A stretch of DNA of 12,707 nt from Rhodobiaceae bacterium (GCA_027352645.1 DAIEIL010000105.1:1-12707), one strand, 5' to 3'. Counted from the stretch's first letter, positions 1 through 6,269 are shown. The notes: generated by a model from the sequence alone, not told the origin. Program-made: numbers and translations.

Positions 1-39
1 GAGGTGCTCGACCTGCGCGGATTGAAGCAAAGCATATAA
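1..39 (+). CDS. Possible 3' end of an upstream gene (partial)
   Basis: Frame 1 is open from the window edge and gives about twelve residues (EVLDLRGLKQSI) before TAA at 37-39. The first six codons (GAG GTG CTC GAC CTG CGC) have the GC-rich third positions typical of genes in this window, and base composition becomes AT-rich straight after the stop. This is only suggestive: the stretch is too short to assign a family, and a chance open frame of this length is common. The 5' part lies outside the window. Confidence 0.3.
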   Translation, partial: EVLDLRGLKQSI

Positions 40-40
40 T
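35..40 (+). promoter_or_regulatory. Possible -10 element for the 116-658 gene
   Basis: A perfect TATAAT hexamer sits 76 bases ahead of the ATG at 116, in an AT-rich patch. No convincing -35 lies 16-18 bases upstream of it, so this is a weak call. A GATTC (CcrM-type GANTC) site lies at 69-73. Confidence 0.25.
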
Positions 41-115
41 CAGTAGACAGATTAATAAAGGCGCGGTAGATTCAAGCCATAATTTGGCAAATGTTCCAGA
101 TAGACCAGAAAGAAT

Positions 116-658
116 ATGATCGCCTCAAAACACCTATGTGCTCTCGCCGGCATCGTATTCCTTTTTCTGCCAGCGACCGCATGGGCCGATTCTTGTATCG
201 GCACTCCCAAGGACGCCATCATGGAACTTCCGCCACCCCTCAACAAATGGGGGCGCATAATCTGTACGCCCTACGGGCATGTCATCGCCAGCCGCGAACG
301 ATGGATATGGACGCCACCGGGAACCTATTCGCCTGTCTTTATTCCCTCGCAGATGGTCCGCGACAGCCCCGAACGGGTGGGCAATGCATCCTATTTTTCA
401 AAGATAGATATGCGAAGAACATCAGGAGATGAGTATGAGGAAGCTTACAAAGCTTTTCACTCGGCTTTCGCCCCGGATAAAATCAAGCCGGATGGCTACA
501 GACTGGACCTGACTTCCGTCTCGAAGAGAAAACTTGCTTTCTTCTTCTTCGACTATGGAACCTCTGCTTGGGGCATATGGTGCACCACCAAATGTGATCC
601 AACATCAGTGTTTATGCTGCTCGACATGGATCATCGGCCGGAGACACCACCCAAATAA
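116..658 (+). CDS. Hypothetical secreted (periplasmic) protein, 180 aa
   Basis: I do not recognise a family. Residues 1-24 form a clear Sec signal peptide: a short basic start, a hydrophobic core at about 7-20 and an AWA cleavage site before Asp25. The mature protein of about 156 residues has four cysteines (27, 50, 156, 160), enough for two disulfides, and is rich in Trp/Tyr/Phe, with WIWTPP near 63-68 and a run of Phe at 142-145. This fits a small folded periplasmic protein. The ATG at 116 is preceded by a purine-rich but poor ribosome site (GAAAGA). GC and third-position bias are visibly lower than in all other genes here, which suggests a recently acquired or lineage-specific gene. It is a stand-alone unit, closed by the terminator at 659-690 and convergent with the gene ending at 797. 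The overlapping frame at 91-432 lacks a signal peptide or codon bias and is a shadow. Confidence 0.72.
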   Translation: MIASKHLCALAGIVFLFLPATAWADSCIGTPKDAIMELPPPLNKWGRIICTPYGHVIASRERWIWTPPGTYSPVFIPSQMVRDSPERVGNASYFSKIDMRRTSGDEYEEAYKAFHSAFAPDKIKPDGYRLDLTSVSKRKLAFFFFDYGTSAWGIWCTTKCDPTSVFMLLDMDHRPETPPK

Positions 659-690
659 AAGCCCGCGCCGTTTCCGGCGCGGGCTTCATT
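659..690 (+). terminator. Rho-independent-type terminator after the 180-aa gene
   Basis: A perfect 10-bp GC stem, GCCCGCGCCG (661-670) with CGGCGCGGGC (675-684), closes a TTTC loop. AA at 659-660 can pair with TT at 685-686. It begins directly after the TAA at 656-658. The following T tract is short and interrupted (TTCATT), so termination may be incomplete, but the position is typical. Confidence 0.8.
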
Positions 691-699
691 CATCTCCCG

Positions 700-779
700 G
701 TCACCCCGGCCTTGAGCCGGGGTCCACCTTAACGCTGCACACTCGGCAAAGATGGATGCCGGATCAAGTCCGGCATGAC
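700..779. repeat. Inverted pair of REP-like palindromic units (BIME-like)
   Basis: Two 27-bp units, at 700-726 and in reverse orientation at 753-779, share the plan GTCA-7-bp arm-CTTGA loop-7-bp arm-TCCA. Unit 1 has arms CCCCGGC/GCCGGGG. Unit 2, read on the minus strand, has arms TGCCGGA/TCCGGCA. Three paired positions differ between the units and all three changes are compensatory, so both hairpins stay perfect. GTCA, CTTGA, CCGG and TCCA are invariant. Similar units are widespread between genes in alphaproteobacteria. The pair lies between two convergent genes, and unit 2 sits just past the stop of the flavoprotein gene on the minus strand, where it could protect that mRNA's 3' end. Confidence 0.8.
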
Positions 780-796
780 GGTTAAATTCCTTATCC

Positions 797-1795
797 TTAC
801 TCGGCGGCGCGTGCCACCGAGATGCCCGCCATACGGTTGAGGCGCGTCGCGATGATGCCTTCCGCTTCCGAGACGATGCGGGCCACGAGATCCTTCACCG
901 TCGGAATGTCGCGGATAAGGCCCTGTACCATGCCGGCCGACCAGATGCCGTAATCCGGATCGCCCTGCTCGTAGACGACCTTGCCGCGCGCGCCGGAGAC
1001 GAGATGCGCGATGTCTTCGATCTTCGCGCCGCCCTTCTTCTCGATCGCGACAACTTCCTGGCTCACCGCATTCTTCGCCACGCGCGCCGTGTTGTGCAGC
1101 GTACGGAAGATGAGGTCGGTGGCACGTTCGTCATTGGCGACGATCTGCTCCTTCACCTTCTGGTGAATGGGGCTTTCGACCGTGCACATGAAGCGCGTGC
1201 CCATGTTGACGCCTTCCGCGCCCAGCGCCAGCGCCGCGACGAGGCCGCGCGCATCCGCGATGCCACCCGAGGCGACGAGCGGGATCTTCACCTTGTCGGC
1301 AGCAGCCGCGATGAGGATCAGGCCCGGAATGTCGTCTTCACCCGGATGGCCCGCGCATTCGAAGCCGTCGATCGAAACCGCGTCGACGCCCATGCGCTCG
1401 GCTGAAAGCGCGTGACGGACCGCCGTGCACTTGTGAATGACCTTGATGCCGTGCTTCTTGAAGTCATCGACATGCTCCTGCGGCTTGTAGCCCGCAGTCT
1501 CGACAACCTTGATGCCGCTTTCGATGATCGCCTGGCGATATTCCGCATAGGGCGGCGGCTTCAGCGCGGGAAGAATGGTGAGGTTGACGCCGAAGGTCTT
1601 GTCCGTCATCTCGCGGCACTTCTTGATCTCCTTCACGAGATCTTCCGGCGTCGGCTGCGTCAGCGCGGTGATGAATCCGAGCGCGCCCGCATTGGCGACT
1701 GCCGACACGAGCGTTGCGCGGCCAACCCACTGCATGCCGCCCTGAACGATGGGGTGCTCGACCCCGAACATTTCCGTAAATCTGGTTTTCAGCAC
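797..1795 (-). CDS. NADH:quinone reductase / nitronate monooxygenase-family flavoprotein (PA1024 type), 332 aa
   Basis: An FMN-dependent TIM-barrel enzyme. The whole sequence follows Pseudomonas PA1024 as I remember it, with the same motifs in the same order: HPIVQGGMQWVG (14-25), VNLTILP (70-76), HKCTAVRHAL (121-130), DGFECAGHPGEDD (143-155), ASGGIAD (175-181), NMGTRF (197-202), NTARVAKN (235-242) and GIWSAGMVQGLI (283-294). His150 corresponds to PA1024 His152. PA1024 was first described as a 2-nitropropane dioxygenase and later reclassified as a two-electron NADH:quinone reductase, so quinone reduction is the likelier activity. Length matches (328 aa in PA1024). The start is GTG at 1795, with GGGAGA about 6 bases upstream. 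The open frame runs on upstream as far as 2812, but that part is antisense to the LysR gene and not homologous. The gene is divergent from that LysR gene, its probable regulator. No signal peptide: cytoplasmic. Confidence 0.88.
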   Translation of the reverse strand: MLKTRFTEMFGVEHPIVQGGMQWVGRATLVSAVANAGALGFITALTQPTPEDLVKEIKKCREMTDKTFGVNLTILPALKPPPYAEYRQAIIESGIKVVETAGYKPQEHVDDFKKHGIKVIHKCTAVRHALSAERMGVDAVSIDGFECAGHPGEDDIPGLILIAAAADKVKIPLVASGGIADARGLVAALALGAEGVNMGTRFMCTVESPIHQKVKEQIVANDERATDLIFRTLHNTARVAKNAVSQEVVAIEKKGGAKIEDIAHLVSGARGKVVYEQGDPDYGIWSAGMVQGLIRDIPTVKDLVARIVSEAEGIIATRLNRMAGISVARAAE

Positions 1796-1990
1796 GGATT
1801 TCTCTCCCTGTATCGGCCATTCGGCCTGATGCCTTGATCCCACCTTTCTAGCAGAAGGCGCGCTGGCTTTGCAGCCTCTTGCTTGCAGCACGGCGAAGCC
1901 CGCGCTTCCCCTGCGTCGCGCTGCTTCGACTTGAAATCGCCGGACGCAGGGCGCATCTTTCGGCAGAAATTGGCATAGGGGTGTTCGGCA
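1796..1990. other. Divergent intergenic region between the flavoprotein and lysR genes
   Basis: A 195-bp control region for both divergent genes. It holds two close copies of GCTTTGCAGC / GCTTGCAGCA (about 1865-1890) and a small CGGCC-ATT-CGGCC dyad-like element near 1814. A poor promoter candidate for lysR (TTGAAA near 1931, 17 bases before CATCTT) is also present. I found no convincing LysR T-N11-A palindrome and no small gene with a ribosome site. Confidence 0.4.
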
Positions 1991-2905
1991 ATGAACAGCG
2001 ATGAAACGCCGGGCGCGGGCTGGGACGCTTACCGCATATTTCTTGCGGTCGCTGAAGCCCAGAGCCTTTCCGCGGCGGGCCGCAGACTGAGCTTGAGCCA
2101 CGCAACAGTTGGCCGCCACGTCGCGGCGCTTGAAAAGGCGCTCGGCACGAAGCTCTTCATTCGCGAGCCTGCCGGATACGCGCTCACCGCCGCGGGCGAG
2201 CGCCTCAAGGCCGAGGTCGAACCCATGGCCATGGCTGCCGAGCGCGCGATCCGCGCCGCCACCGCCGATGATGGCGAGCCGCGCGGCACCGTTCGCGTGT
2301 CCACGGCGCCGGGCATCACCGCCCATTGGCTCATGCCCCATCTGCCGGGCTTCCATGAACAATATCCCGGCATTGAACTCGACTTCGTCACCGAGTCCTG
2401 GCCTGCCAGCGTCCGCCGCCGCGAAGCCGACATCGTCATTCGGCTTTATGGCCCCGGCGAAGAAAACCTCGTCGGCCGCAAGATCGGCCGTCTCGGTGTC
2501 GCCTTCTATGCGTCGAAGAGTTACGCCGCGGAACACGGCCTGCCGACGAAGCGCGAGGAATGGGCGGAGCATTCGATTCTCGGTTTCGCCGGATCGAGCG
2601 CCAATCAGGAACTCGCCCGCTGGAGCGCGCATGTCACCCGCAACGCGGCCACGCATCTGCGCTTCTCCTCGCAGATCGACACTGCCTATGCGGTCCTCGC
2701 GGGCGTCGGCATTTCGGCGCTGACCTGCCTCACCGGTGACGCCTATCCGCAACTCCTGCGCATCTCGCCTGAAAAGCTTTATAGCGCCACCGATATCTGG
2801 CTGCTGACGCATCCCGATCTCAAGGACACGCCGCCGGTCCGCGCCGCAATGGACTTCATTGCCGCAAGGGCAAAGGCCGATCGCGCCCGCCTCGCGGGAC
2901 GCTGA
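1991..2905 (+). CDS. LysR-family transcriptional regulator, 304 aa
   Basis: A typical full-length LTTR. The N-terminal winged helix-turn-helix lies at about residues 11-70 (FLAVAEAQSLSAAGRRL, then ATVGRHVAALEKALG, then LFIREPAGYALTAAG), followed by the linker helix and a periplasmic-binding-fold effector domain from about 95 onward (GTVRVSTAPGITAHWLMPHLPGF). The start ATG has AGGGG about 9 bases upstream. It is divergent from the PA1024-type gene and lies 100 bp ahead of a second flavoprotein gene on the same strand, so it probably controls one or both and possibly itself. It belongs to the same LTTR subgroup as the regulator at 5289-6185: both carry the W..YR.FLAV....SLS.A.R.L.....TVGRH..ALE layout. 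The effector molecule is unknown. Confidence 0.93.
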   Translation: MNSDETPGAGWDAYRIFLAVAEAQSLSAAGRRLSLSHATVGRHVAALEKALGTKLFIREPAGYALTAAGERLKAEVEPMAMAAERAIRAATADDGEPRGTVRVSTAPGITAHWLMPHLPGFHEQYPGIELDFVTESWPASVRRREADIVIRLYGPGEENLVGRKIGRLGVAFYASKSYAAEHGLPTKREEWAEHSILGFAGSSANQELARWSAHVTRNAATHLRFSSQIDTAYAVLAGVGISALTCLTGDAYPQLLRISPEKLYSATDIWLLTHPDLKDTPPVRAAMDFIAARAKADRARLAGR

Positions 2906-2910
2906 TCATC

Positions 2911-2940
2911 TGCGCACAGGCCTGTGTGGATTTGTGCGCA
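2911..2940. promoter_or_regulatory. Nested palindromes, operator or 3' hairpin of lysR
   Basis: Perfect 8-bp arms TGCGCACA (2911-2918) and TGTGCGCA (2933-2940) enclose 14 bases. Overlapping the left arm is a perfect 12-bp palindrome CACAGGCCTGTG (2915-2926). The two foldings exclude each other. It lies 5 bp after the lysR stop and about 65 bp ahead of the next start. No T tract follows, so a plain terminator is unlikely. The repeated TGTG/CACA half-sites suit a dimeric DNA-binding protein. Confidence 0.5.
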
Positions 2941-3005
2941 GACAAGACCCCGCCGCCGGACCATAGTTTCGTCAACGCTTCACAACACCCGGTCAGGAAA
3001 CGCTC

Positions 3006-4013
3006 ATGGCTTTGACTAATAACCTCAAGAACCGGCTCGAACTGCCCGTTGTCGGTTCGCCGCTCTTCATCGTCTCGGGCCCCGAACTCGTCATCGAGCA
3101 GTGCAAGGCCGGCATCGTCGGCTCCTTCCCGGCGCTCAATGCGCGGCCCGCGCATGTGCTGGAAGAATGGATCAAGCGGATCAAGGACGAGCTCGCCGAA
3201 TATCAGGCGAAGCACCCCGAAAAGAAGGTCGCACCCTTCGCCGTCAACCAGATATGCCACTCGTCGAACGATCGCCTCTCCCATGACATCGAGGTCTGCA
3301 CGAAGCTCGAAGTGCCGATCATCATCACGAGCCTTCGTCCGCCTGCGGAAGTTGTCGACGCGGCGCATTCCTATGGCGGCGTCGTCTTCCATGACGTCAT
3401 CAACGTGAAGCACGCGAAGAAGGCGGCGGAACAGGGCGTCGACGGCCTCATCCTCGTCTGCGCGGGCGCGGGCGGACACGCCGGCACGCATTCACCCTTC
3501 GCGCTGGTGCGCGAAGTGAAGCAGTGGTTCAAGGGCACTGTTCTGCTCTCCGGGTCGATCGCAGACGGCTACGGAATCGCGGGCGCGCTCGCCATGGGCG
3601 CCGACCTCGCCTATATCGGCACGCGCTTCGTCGCCACGGCCGAAGCCAACGCCGAAGCCGCCTACAAGCAGGCGCTGATCGACTACGCCGCCGGGGATAT
3701 CGTCTATTCGAACCTCTTCACCGGCGTTCACGGCAATTACCTTGCGCCGTCCATCGCCGCTGCCGGTCTCGATCCATACAATCTGCCCGAAGCCGACAAG
3801 TCGAAGATGAATTTCGGCTCCGGCGGCAACACCAAGGCCAAGGCCTGGAAGGATATCTGGGGTTCGGGTCAGGGCATCGGCCAGATCAAGGACGCGCCGC
3901 CCGTAGGTGAGCTCATCGCCCGCCTCAAGGCCGAATATCTTCAGGCTTGCCGCGAATTCGCCGAGCGCATGCCGCGCGAAGCACTCGCCGGTCTGCAGGC
4001 GGCTGCGGAGTAG
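3006..4013 (+). CDS. Nitronate monooxygenase-family flavoprotein, 335 aa
   Basis: A second FMN TIM-barrel protein of the 2-nitropropane dioxygenase family, which oxidises alkyl nitronates to carbonyl compounds and nitrite; the true substrate here is unknown. Visible family marks are LPVVGSPLFIVSGPELV (13-29, the FMN-binding start), PFAVNQIC (77-84), the hallmark CAGAGGHAGTHSPF (152-165) with probable catalytic His158, LSGSIADG (181-188) and AYIGTRFVAT (202-211). It is clearly distinct from the PA1024-type gene at 797-1795: the GGHAG motif replaces CAGHPGED, and a HSSNDRLSHD segment (85-94) is specific to this branch. AGGA sits 7 bases before the ATG. It may be co-transcribed with lysR or driven from the 100-bp gap containing the palindromes at 2911-2940. 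It ends at the terminator at 4034-4071. No signal peptide or membrane segment. Confidence 0.88.
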   Translation: MALTNNLKNRLELPVVGSPLFIVSGPELVIEQCKAGIVGSFPALNARPAHVLEEWIKRIKDELAEYQAKHPEKKVAPFAVNQICHSSNDRLSHDIEVCTKLEVPIIITSLRPPAEVVDAAHSYGGVVFHDVINVKHAKKAAEQGVDGLILVCAGAGGHAGTHSPFALVREVKQWFKGTVLLSGSIADGYGIAGALAMGADLAYIGTRFVATAEANAEAAYKQALIDYAAGDIVYSNLFTGVHGNYLAPSIAAAGLDPYNLPEADKSKMNFGSGGNTKAKAWKDIWGSGQGIGQIKDAPPVGELIARLKAEYLQACREFAERMPREALAGLQAAAE

Positions 4014-4033
4014 GCACTCTCCGCCAACGCATA

Positions 4034-4071
4034 TTGGCACCCCGGGTTCACCCCCGGGTGCCAACGTTTTT
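4034..4071 (+). terminator. Rho-independent terminator
   Basis: A 9-bp stem, TTGGCACCC (4034-4042) with GGGTGCCAA (4056-4064), is extended by GGG (4044-4046) with CCC (4053-4055) across a single bulged C, leaving a 6-base TTCACC loop. A five-T run follows at 4067-4071. It ends the flavoprotein gene. In the opposite direction no T tract follows the stem, so it is a weaker stop for the convergent 37-aa gene. Confidence 0.88.
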
Positions 4072-4184
4072 CAGTGCCCCAGCACAAACGCCGAGAGCAT
4101 CCACACAAGCGTCCCGGCGAAGGCGCCACCAAGCGACAGCACGATCCGCTGGGCCCGCGCCCTGATTTCTTCAGGCATGCACAT
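4071..4184 (-). CDS. Small single-pass membrane protein, 37 aa, coupled to the SDR gene
   Basis: The predicted protein has a charged N-terminus (PEEIRARAQR, 4-13) and one hydrophobic helix at about 14-35 (IVLSLGGAFAGTLVW then MLSAFVLG). This is the layout of a single-pass inner-membrane peptide with its N-terminus inside. The ATG at 4184 shares its A with the TGA of the upstream SDR gene (TGATG), and a perfect AGGAGG (4190-4195) lies 5 bases before it, inside the last codons of the SDR gene. Strong ribosome site, stop-start overlap and a coherent membrane helix together make this a convincing small gene with translational coupling. A second ATG at codon 3 is too far from the ribosome site to be preferred. 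I know no named family. It may anchor or modulate the SDR protein, but that is inference. Confidence 0.72.
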   Translation of the reverse strand: MCMPEEIRARAQRIVLSLGGAFAGTLVWMLSAFVLGH

Positions 4185-5191
4185 CACACCCTCCTTTCGG
4201 CGCCGATTGCGCCGGGCTTGAACAATGTCGTGTCGAGGCAACCGAGACCTTTGAGCGCGACGCGCAGCGCGACATCGGTCGGCGTATGCGGCTCCACGCC
4301 GAGAAAGGCGACGAGCTTTCCGTTGTCGAGACGGACCGGGCGTTTCCAGAGGTAACGCATCTCGATCATCTCGCGGAAGGTCTCGACGAAAGGCGAAGCG
4401 AGATAGACGGCGAACCAGGGAAAGCGGCGGATCGGCGCATCGGGGACGCCCGCTGCCTTGCGCGTCGCATCGGCGATCTCGACGCCCTTCTCGAACCAAT
4501 GGCCACCGAAGTGAAAGACATCGAAATCGGCGAGATCCTTTTCCCGCTCGACGAGACGGACCATCGACTCCGCCAGATCGGGCAGATAGGCCCAGGCATG
4601 GCCAACGTCGCGCTTGCCCGGATATGTGACTGACCGCAGGGGCTTTCCAATCTTCACCAGCCCCTGACCGAACCAGTTGTTGCCGCCATGCGGCCCGAAG
4701 AAATCGCCCGCACGGACGATCAGCACCGGCACGCCTTCTTTCGAGGCCCGGCGCAGCCGCATCTCCATCGCGACGCGGATCGCACCCTTGCGCGTCTTCG
4801 GATTCTGCGGCGAGGTCTCACTGAGGAGCGGAAAGGCATCCGGCCCGAAATTATAGACCGTGCCCGGAAAGACGAGGCGCGCACCTGCGGCCTTTGCAGC
4901 CGCGATCGAGCTTTCGAGCATGGGCAGCGCCGTGCCCTTCCAGTTCTTGTAGCCGGGTGGGTTCGCGGCATGAACGACCAGGCTGACCCCTTCCGACGCG
5001 GCGATGACGTCCGAGGCATTCATCGCGTCGCCCTTCACCCATTCGAGGCTCCCAAGCCGCGCAAAGTCCCGCGCGGCCTTTTCCGGATTGCGATTGAGTG
5101 CCCGGACGTTCCAGCCGCGCGCCTTGAGCGCCAAGGCCATCTCGCTGCCGATTCCGCCTGTAGCGCCGATGATGAGAGCCGTGCGGGTCAT
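4184..5191 (-). CDS. Atypical SDR / NAD(P)-dependent epimerase-dehydratase family protein, 335 aa
   Basis: An extended-SDR-like Rossmann protein. The dinucleotide motif GATGGIG is at 9-15 after a beta strand, acidic GDAM at 54-57, the HAANPPG strand-end at 74-80, PGTVYNFGP at 109-117 and RAGDFFGP at 160-167. The catalytic YxxxK of working extended SDRs aligns with KGAIR (135-139), so both Tyr and Lys appear replaced. Enzymatic epimerase/reductase chemistry is therefore uncertain, and it may be an atypical SDR with another role (NAD(P)-sensing, quinone or flavin reduction, or lipid-related). The start is ATG at 5191 with GAGGA about 6 bases upstream. A longer frame to 5236 would run into the operator-like palindrome and lacks a ribosome site. 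It is divergent from the LysR gene at 5289, its likely regulator, and overlaps the 37-aa membrane gene downstream. Confidence 0.85.
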   Translation of the reverse strand: MTRTALIIGATGGIGSEMALALKARGWNVRALNRNPEKAARDFARLGSLEWVKGDAMNASDVIAASEGVSLVVHAANPPGYKNWKGTALPMLESSIAAAKAAGARLVFPGTVYNFGPDAFPLLSETSPQNPKTRKGAIRVAMEMRLRRASKEGVPVLIVRAGDFFGPHGGNNWFGQGLVKIGKPLRSVTYPGKRDVGHAWAYLPDLAESMVRLVEREKDLADFDVFHFGGHWFEKGVEIADATRKAAGVPDAPIRRFPWFAVYLASPFVETFREMIEMRYLWKRPVRLDNGKLVAFLGVEPHTPTDVALRVALKGLGCLDTTLFKPGAIGAERRV

Positions 5192-5234
5192 GTTCCGTCC
5201 TCGTGAGTTCCTGTTGACCCCTGAAACATGATCC

Positions 5235-5254
5235 ATTCAAATACGAATATGAAT
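5235..5254. promoter_or_regulatory. LysR-type operator between SDR and lysR genes
   Basis: A 20-bp near-palindrome with perfect ATTCA...TGAAT ends and matching AT/CG core positions: 16 of 20 bases are symmetric. It contains TTCA-N10-TGAA, which fits the T-N11-A layout of LTTR sites. It lies 43 bp ahead of the SDR start and 34 bp ahead of the LysR start in the divergent region, the usual place for control of the target gene and autoregulation. Confidence 0.62.
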
Positions 5255-5281
5255 TGCCTATTACCGGCGGATTGATATACG
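5254..5281 (+). promoter_or_regulatory. Candidate promoter of lysR, possibly leaderless
   Basis: TTGCCT (5254-5259) and TATACG (5276-5281) are 16 bases apart. The predicted transcription start would fall at or within a few bases of the ATG at 5289, and no Shine-Dalgarno sequence is visible ahead of that ATG (GTTTTTGC). The -35 overlaps the end of the palindrome at 5235-5254, consistent with autorepression. Confidence 0.42.
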
Positions 5282-5288
5282 TTTTTGC

Positions 5289-6185
5289 ATGACCAACACG
5301 CCGCCAGGCTGGGAGCTTTACCGCTCCTTTCTCGCCGTGGTCCGGGAGGGCAGCCTCTCCGGCGCCGCAAGGGCGCTCGCCATCACGCAGCCGACCGTCG
5401 GCCGCCATATCGACGCGCTGGAACAGTCACTGGGTATCGCCCTCTTCACACGCTCCCAGACGGGCCTTAACGCCACCGAAGGAGCGCTCGCGCTCGTCCC
5501 CCATGCGGAGGCCATGGCCGCCGCCGCCGAGGCCCTGCAACGCGCAGCCTCCGGCGAGGCCGAAGAAGACCGAGGCACGGTCCGCATTACCGCCAGCGAG
5601 ATCATCGGCACCGAAGTTCTGCCGCCGATCCTCGCCGCCTTCCATGAGCAGCATCCGCGCATCGCAGTCGAGTTGTTGTTGTCGAACCGCACCGAGGACC
5701 TGCTGCGGCGCGATGCCGACATCGCCATCCGCATGGTCAGGCCCACACAGGCCGCCCTCGTGGCAAAGAAGATCGGCACCATCCATCTCGGGCTCCATGC
5801 CCATCCGAGCTACATCGAAAAGCACGGGGCGCCCAGGAGCGTCGACGAGATCACCTCCCACCCGATCATCGGCTTCGACCGCGAGCCCTCGGTGCGCCGC
5901 CTGGAAGGCCTCGGCATGCCGATTTCCCGAGACCTCTTCGCCTTTCGCTGCGACAGCGACGTCGCGCAATATGCAGCCCAGCGGGCGGGTTTCGGCCTTG
6001 GCTTCTGCCAGATCGCGCTGGCCAAACGCGATGGGCTCGTCCCCATCCTTCCCGGCCTCATCGGCTTCCAGCTGGACGTCTGGGTCGCCATGCACGAAGA
6101 CCTCAAGACCAGCCGCCGCATGCGGCTGATGTTCGACCATCTGGCCGAGCATCTCGCCGCCTATATCGCCTCCGAAAATCGCTGA
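5289..6185 (+). CDS. LysR-family transcriptional regulator, 298 aa
   Basis: A complete LTTR. The winged HTH spans about residues 8-66 (FLAVVREGSLSGAARAL, then PTVGRHIDALEQSLG, then LFTRSQTGL). The effector domain starts at about 93 (GTVRITASEIIGTEVLPPILAAF) and ends in the usual LTTR C-terminal helix (RRMRLMFDHLAEHLAAY). The ATG at 5289 gives the normal LTTR N-terminus, but no ribosome site precedes it. It is divergent from the SDR/37-aa operon across 97 bp with a LysR-type palindrome, so that operon is the first candidate target. It also lies 84 bp ahead of gcdH on the same strand. LysR genes beside gcdH (gcdR) regulate glutarate metabolism in other proteobacteria, so gcdH is a second candidate. 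Same subgroup as the regulator at 1991-2905. Confidence 0.93.
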   Translation: MTNTPPGWELYRSFLAVVREGSLSGAARALAITQPTVGRHIDALEQSLGIALFTRSQTGLNATEGALALVPHAEAMAAAAEALQRAASGEAEEDRGTVRITASEIIGTEVLPPILAAFHEQHPRIAVELLLSNRTEDLLRRDADIAIRMVRPTQAALVAKKIGTIHLGLHAHPSYIEKHGAPRSVDEITSHPIIGFDREPSVRRLEGLGMPISRDLFAFRCDSDVAQYAAQRAGFGLGFCQIALAKRDGLVPILPGLIGFQLDVWVAMHEDLKTSRRMRLMFDHLAEHLAAYIASENR

Positions 6186-6195
6186 CGCCTTGCGC

Positions 6196-6222
6196 GGAAG
6201 GGGAGTCGCGCATCCCCCTTCG
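6196..6222 (+). terminator. Weak GC hairpin after lysR
   Basis: GAAGGGG (6197-6203) can pair with CCCCTTC (6215-6221) across an 11-base loop. No T tract follows, so read-through into gcdH is possible. The gap then holds CTATAT (6228-6233), a possible -10 with no good -35. Confidence 0.3.
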
Positions 6223-6269
6223 CCCTGCTATATGACCGGCCAAACGCTTATTTCCGCGAGGTCAAGCCG

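Noticed and set aside
39..56. TAATC...GATTA inverted repeat before the first gene
   Set aside because: Only 5-bp arms in an AT-rich patch; expected by chance.
91..432. 113-aa frame overlapping the secreted 180-aa gene
   Set aside because: No signal peptide or codon bias, and it ends inside the better-supported gene whose stop is followed by a terminator.
1796..2812. N-terminal extension of the PA1024-type frame to a 671-aa fusion
   Set aside because: The extra part is antisense to a well-supported LysR gene, shows no family similarity, and the enzyme's normal N-terminus begins at the GTG at 1795 with a good ribosome site.
5427..6152. 241-aa minus-strand frame opposite the second lysR
   Set aside because: Shadow frame; no ribosome site, no domain, and fully inside a clear LysR gene.
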